Origin: JBGTKH01 sp041744735
GTDB lineage: Bacteria; Planctomycetota; Planctomycetia; Pirellulales; Pirellulaceae
Length of the DNA: 7,049 bases
NCBI GenBank assembly: GCA_041744735.1
Contig: JBGTKH010000306.1
Location: 1-7,049 of the forward strand
Reading direction: 5' to 3'
The translations under genes and the position numbers were made by a program. The notes under the pieces are model-generated. The model saw only the letters and a list, made by a program, of their open reading frames with translations, had not been told where the DNA came from and ran no database searches. Below, piece by piece: positions 5,233 through 7,049 of the stretch (positions within the stretch are counted from its first letter, which is position 1; every line of letters starts with the position of its first letter).

Positions 5233-5541
5233 CTAGGCGACGACAAGCGTTGCATCTAGCTCCCCGTTGCGGAGGGTCGCTGCGCCGTCGATTCGAGCGC
5301 GCACGAACAGCCGGTAGTCGCCGGAGGCCAGCGAATCGGGAATCTGGAAGGACAGCCAGCCGGGCAGGTTGTCCAGCACGTCGGTGTTGGGAATCTGCAC
5401 GTCGCCACCGCCGCCGACGGGAACCAAGAAGATCCCCTCGTCCGTCTTCGTTTTGTCGTACTTCAGCCGCCCGCCAAGAATCTGGCCGATTTTGCCGGGC
5501 GTCAGTGACTGACTGTGCGTGTCGCTGCCTAAACGGATGGT
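5233..5541 (-). pseudogene. 3' remnant of a gene with a C-terminal Ig-like DUF4469 domain
   Basis: On the minus strand the frame runs without a stop from the Rpn-gene boundary to a TAG at 5233-5235. About 100 residues resemble the whole DUF4469 Ig-like fold: SLTPGKIGQILGGRLKYDKT, EGIFLVPV, then LDNLPGWLSFQIPDSLASGD and the closing YRLFVRARIDGAATL with ELDATLVVA. In intact relatives this domain is the C-terminal half of proteins that usually begin with an HU-like DNA-binding domain. That N-terminal half is missing. There is no ATG, GTG or TTG upstream of the domain; the first usable codon, TTG 5427, would remove its first strands. The similarity fades just where the Rpn-like gene begins, so this is a truncated remnant, probably untranslated. 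Confidence 0.65.
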
Positions 5542-5551
5542 TCGATGTGTT

Positions 5552-6409
5552 TCACGCCAAAGATTTCTGAAACGCCGCGAGGTCTCGGCAGGCGGCGGCG
5601 CTGCGCGTCATTTGGGTCAATTCGTCCTTGTCCTGAACCGTCCGAATACGGTTTTCCAAGTCAACTGGAATCTTTCCAAAACGTGCCCTCAAGAACTCGA
5701 CAAGCATTTCGTGGCGAGCTTCGGAAATGAGTTCGTCGATTAGCGGTGATTCGATCATGGCCTCTTTACCTCCGAAAATGGTGAACACACTAGCGTCTCT
5801 ATATCGCAACCGCTCCAAAACTTGAACGACGGCCAAAAGATTCTCTCGCTCTCCGGACGGCGCGTGCTGGTCGATCGTGTCGCGGCAACGTTGGGCGAGC
5901 GACAGCGGCGGGTCGGGCGAATCCGCTAACATCACCCACGGAATCAGGCCAACGTCGCCGGTTTTCAACAGTTCCTCGGCCGGAACTTTCCACAATTCTA
6001 CCACGCGCCACTTGACGCTGACGCTTGTCAAACCGCGGCGGCTGTGAAGACGACGGCCGCTAGAGACACGCTGCCTGCCCTTGGGAGCCAACACCAGCAC
6101 GATCACTTCGGGCAACACGCCGCGGTCGAGATAGATCAGCATCGCGTCGCGAGTCAACTGCTCCTGCGTGCGCCGGTCGGCATACGTGGAGACTTCCAAC
6201 AGGAAATTGTCGTACTGCGTTTCGCCGTGCAACCGGGCCTCCAACAATCCGTCGGGCAATTGACGAGGCTGGACAACCTCGGCCTGCGCCGGCCTCCAAT
6301 CGTCGATGTCATGGATTTGGGCCAGCCGCAGGATCGAATCGCCGTGATGCTGAATCAGCCACATGCTGCTGCGGTCGTACGGATGTTTTTCCGTGCTGGA
6401 ATGGCTCAT
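5552..6409 (-). CDS. Rpn-family PD-(D/E)XK nuclease-like protein
   Basis: Encodes 285 residues from ATG 6409, chosen for GGAGG 7 nt upstream; an in-frame start 33 bp earlier has no such site. The N-terminal half carries a PD-(D/E)XK-like core: PDGLLEARL (52-60) with candidate Asp53, FLLEVSTYADRRTQEQLTRD (69-88) with Glu72, and YLDRGVLPEVIVLVLAPKG (93-111). Position 74 is Ser where the usual motif has Lys. The C-terminal part (about 190-285) is helical, with IESPLIDELISEARHEMLVE (219-238) like the helical tail of Rpn/YhgA-type proteins. Rpn proteins are called recombination-promoting nucleases or putative transposases and are often multicopy. Whether this one cuts DNA is uncertain. It lies 112 bp downstream of the Hsp70 gene on the same strand. 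Confidence 0.72.
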   Translation of the reverse strand: MSHSSTEKHPYDRSSMWLIQHHGDSILRLAQIHDIDDWRPAQAEVVQPRQLPDGLLEARLHGETQYDNFLLEVSTYADRRTQEQLTRDAMLIYLDRGVLPEVIVLVLAPKGRQRVSSGRRLHSRRGLTSVSVKWRVVELWKVPAEELLKTGDVGLIPWVMLADSPDPPLSLAQRCRDTIDQHAPSGERENLLAVVQVLERLRYRDASVFTIFGGKEAMIESPLIDELISEARHEMLVEFLRARFGKIPVDLENRIRTVQDKDELTQMTRSAAACRDLAAFQKSLA

Positions 6410-6521
6410 CGAGTTGCCTCCGGGCCCATTGCGCGATTTCACTCAGCTTGGAAGGTACTCTAGTTGACTCGGACTCGTCCACAAATGCCTGCGGCTTCCG
6501 TTGCTCAGCAGACTTCTCTGT

Positions 6522-7049
6522 TTACTGAATTCGGAGCCCTTTGGGCAATGCTTCGCCGAAGACGCGGCCTTGTTCTTCGGTGTCGAGTTGGCCGCCGGCG
6601 CGGATGAGTTCGATTATGTGTGCGGGGGCGGAGTGGATGTCGAGCCAGCCGAAAACTTGGTCGCGCGTCTTGTCGGATATGTCGCGGTAGCGGTCGTTGG
6701 TTTTACGGGCCAGTTGCATGACGGCCAGTAGACTCATCGGGTCGTCGTCGTTCAGTCCCAGCAGCGAATGAAGCCAACGCTGCGCGGCTTCAACCGGGAC
6801 GACAGTGTTTAACGGGCCGTACAGCGGCACGCGCTGGCCGATGCGGCCCAGCGCCCAGCAGAGCGCGGGGCGGATGGATTCGAGTTTGCGCTTGGGCAAC
6901 AGATCGGCCAGGATGTCGCCCATTTCTAGTTTAAGATCGACGCTGAGCAGTTCGAGCGAACCGAGCAGCCGCCAGACTTCGGCCGCTTCGTGCGGGCCGA
7001 AGCTGCCGTCGCCGCCGCGGCTTGGGCCGGTGGTCAAGCGGCGATGCAG
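6522..7049 (-). CDS. Hsp70-family protein, C-terminal DUF3731 region (5' end outside window)
   Basis: The frame is open from the right edge of the window to TAA at 6522-6524, giving 175 C-terminal residues. An apparent TTG start at 7037 is internal: the frame continues upstream as LHRR. The segment resembles the extra C-terminal domain (DUF3731) of a class of long Hsp70-like proteins: RRLTTGPSRGGDGSFG, EVWRLLGSLELL, then CWALGRIGQRVPLYGPLNTV, AAQRWLHSLLGL and LARKTNDRYRDISDKTRDQV. The ATPase and substrate-binding domains, if present, lie beyond the window. The role is probably protein folding or quality control in the cytoplasm, but clients are unknown. The Rpn-like gene lies downstream on the same strand; the 112-bp gap shows only a weak promoter candidate (TTGTGG/TAGAGT), so co-transcription is possible. 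Confidence 0.8.
   Translation of the reverse strand: MHRRLTTGPSRGGDGSFGPHEAAEVWRLLGSLELLSVDLKLEMGDILADLLPKRKLESIRPALCWALGRIGQRVPLYGPLNTVVPVEAAQRWLHSLLGLNDDDPMSLLAVMQLARKTNDRYRDISDKTRDQVFGWLDIHSAPAHIIELIRAGGQLDTEEQGRVFGEALPKGLRIQ

Noticed and set aside
5250..5743. Plus-strand frames opposite the DUF4469 remnant and the 3' end of the Rpn-like gene
   Set aside because: They are Arg/Pro-rich shadows of the minus-strand coding sequence with no motif or start signal.

Overview
The window looks like a chromosomal accessory region of a planctomycete. The evidence is indirect: an Rpn-like nuclease of a type I associate with planctomycete genomes, the DUF3731-type C-terminus of an Hsp70-family protein, an Ig-like DUF4469 domain remnant, a DnaE C-terminal piece resembling planctomycete DnaE, and mixed use of Shine-Dalgarno-led and leaderless-looking starts. 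No rRNA, tRNA, CRISPR array or intact insertion sequence is visible.

Layout. Positions 1-216 (+) are the 3' end of a creatininase-family amidohydrolase. Positions 250-711 (+) encode an orphan copy of the C-terminal domain of DNA polymerase III alpha (DnaE), apparently a duplicated remnant. Positions 854-3265 (-) form a compact four-gene operon in the order GNAT acetyltransferase, XRE-type regulator, YhhQ-family queuosine-precursor transporter, small cupin. The first three genes overlap by 4 and 8 nt. A sigma70-like promoter (TTGATT/TATGAT) with a 17-bp palindrome in its spacer and -35 box lies just upstream, as expected for an autoregulated operon. A divergent promoter (TTGACA/TAGGAT), flanked by an 8-bp inverted repeat, drives an SDR-family oxidoreductase (3596-4459, +). 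A small secreted CHAP-like cysteine amidase/peptidase (4586-4981, +) follows.

Positions 4982-5232 are intergenic and repeat-rich: a 12-bp GC-rich hairpin, four 22-bp tandem repeats bounded by an 8-bp inverted repeat, and a CCCCTT/AAGGGG dyad. Positions 5233 to about 5541 (-) hold the start-less 3' end of a DUF4469-domain gene. It abuts an intact Rpn-family PD-(D/E)XK nuclease-like gene (5552-6409, -). The window ends inside an Hsp70-family gene (6522 to beyond 7049, -).

The most interesting unit is the GNAT-XRE-YhhQ-cupin operon. A helix-turn-helix protein with an unassigned C-terminal domain is translationally coupled to a queuosine-precursor importer, which suggests protein-based control of queuosine salvage instead of a preQ1 riboswitch. 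That functional link is inference. The two gene remnants, the repeats and the Rpn-like gene suggest a locus that has been rearranged.
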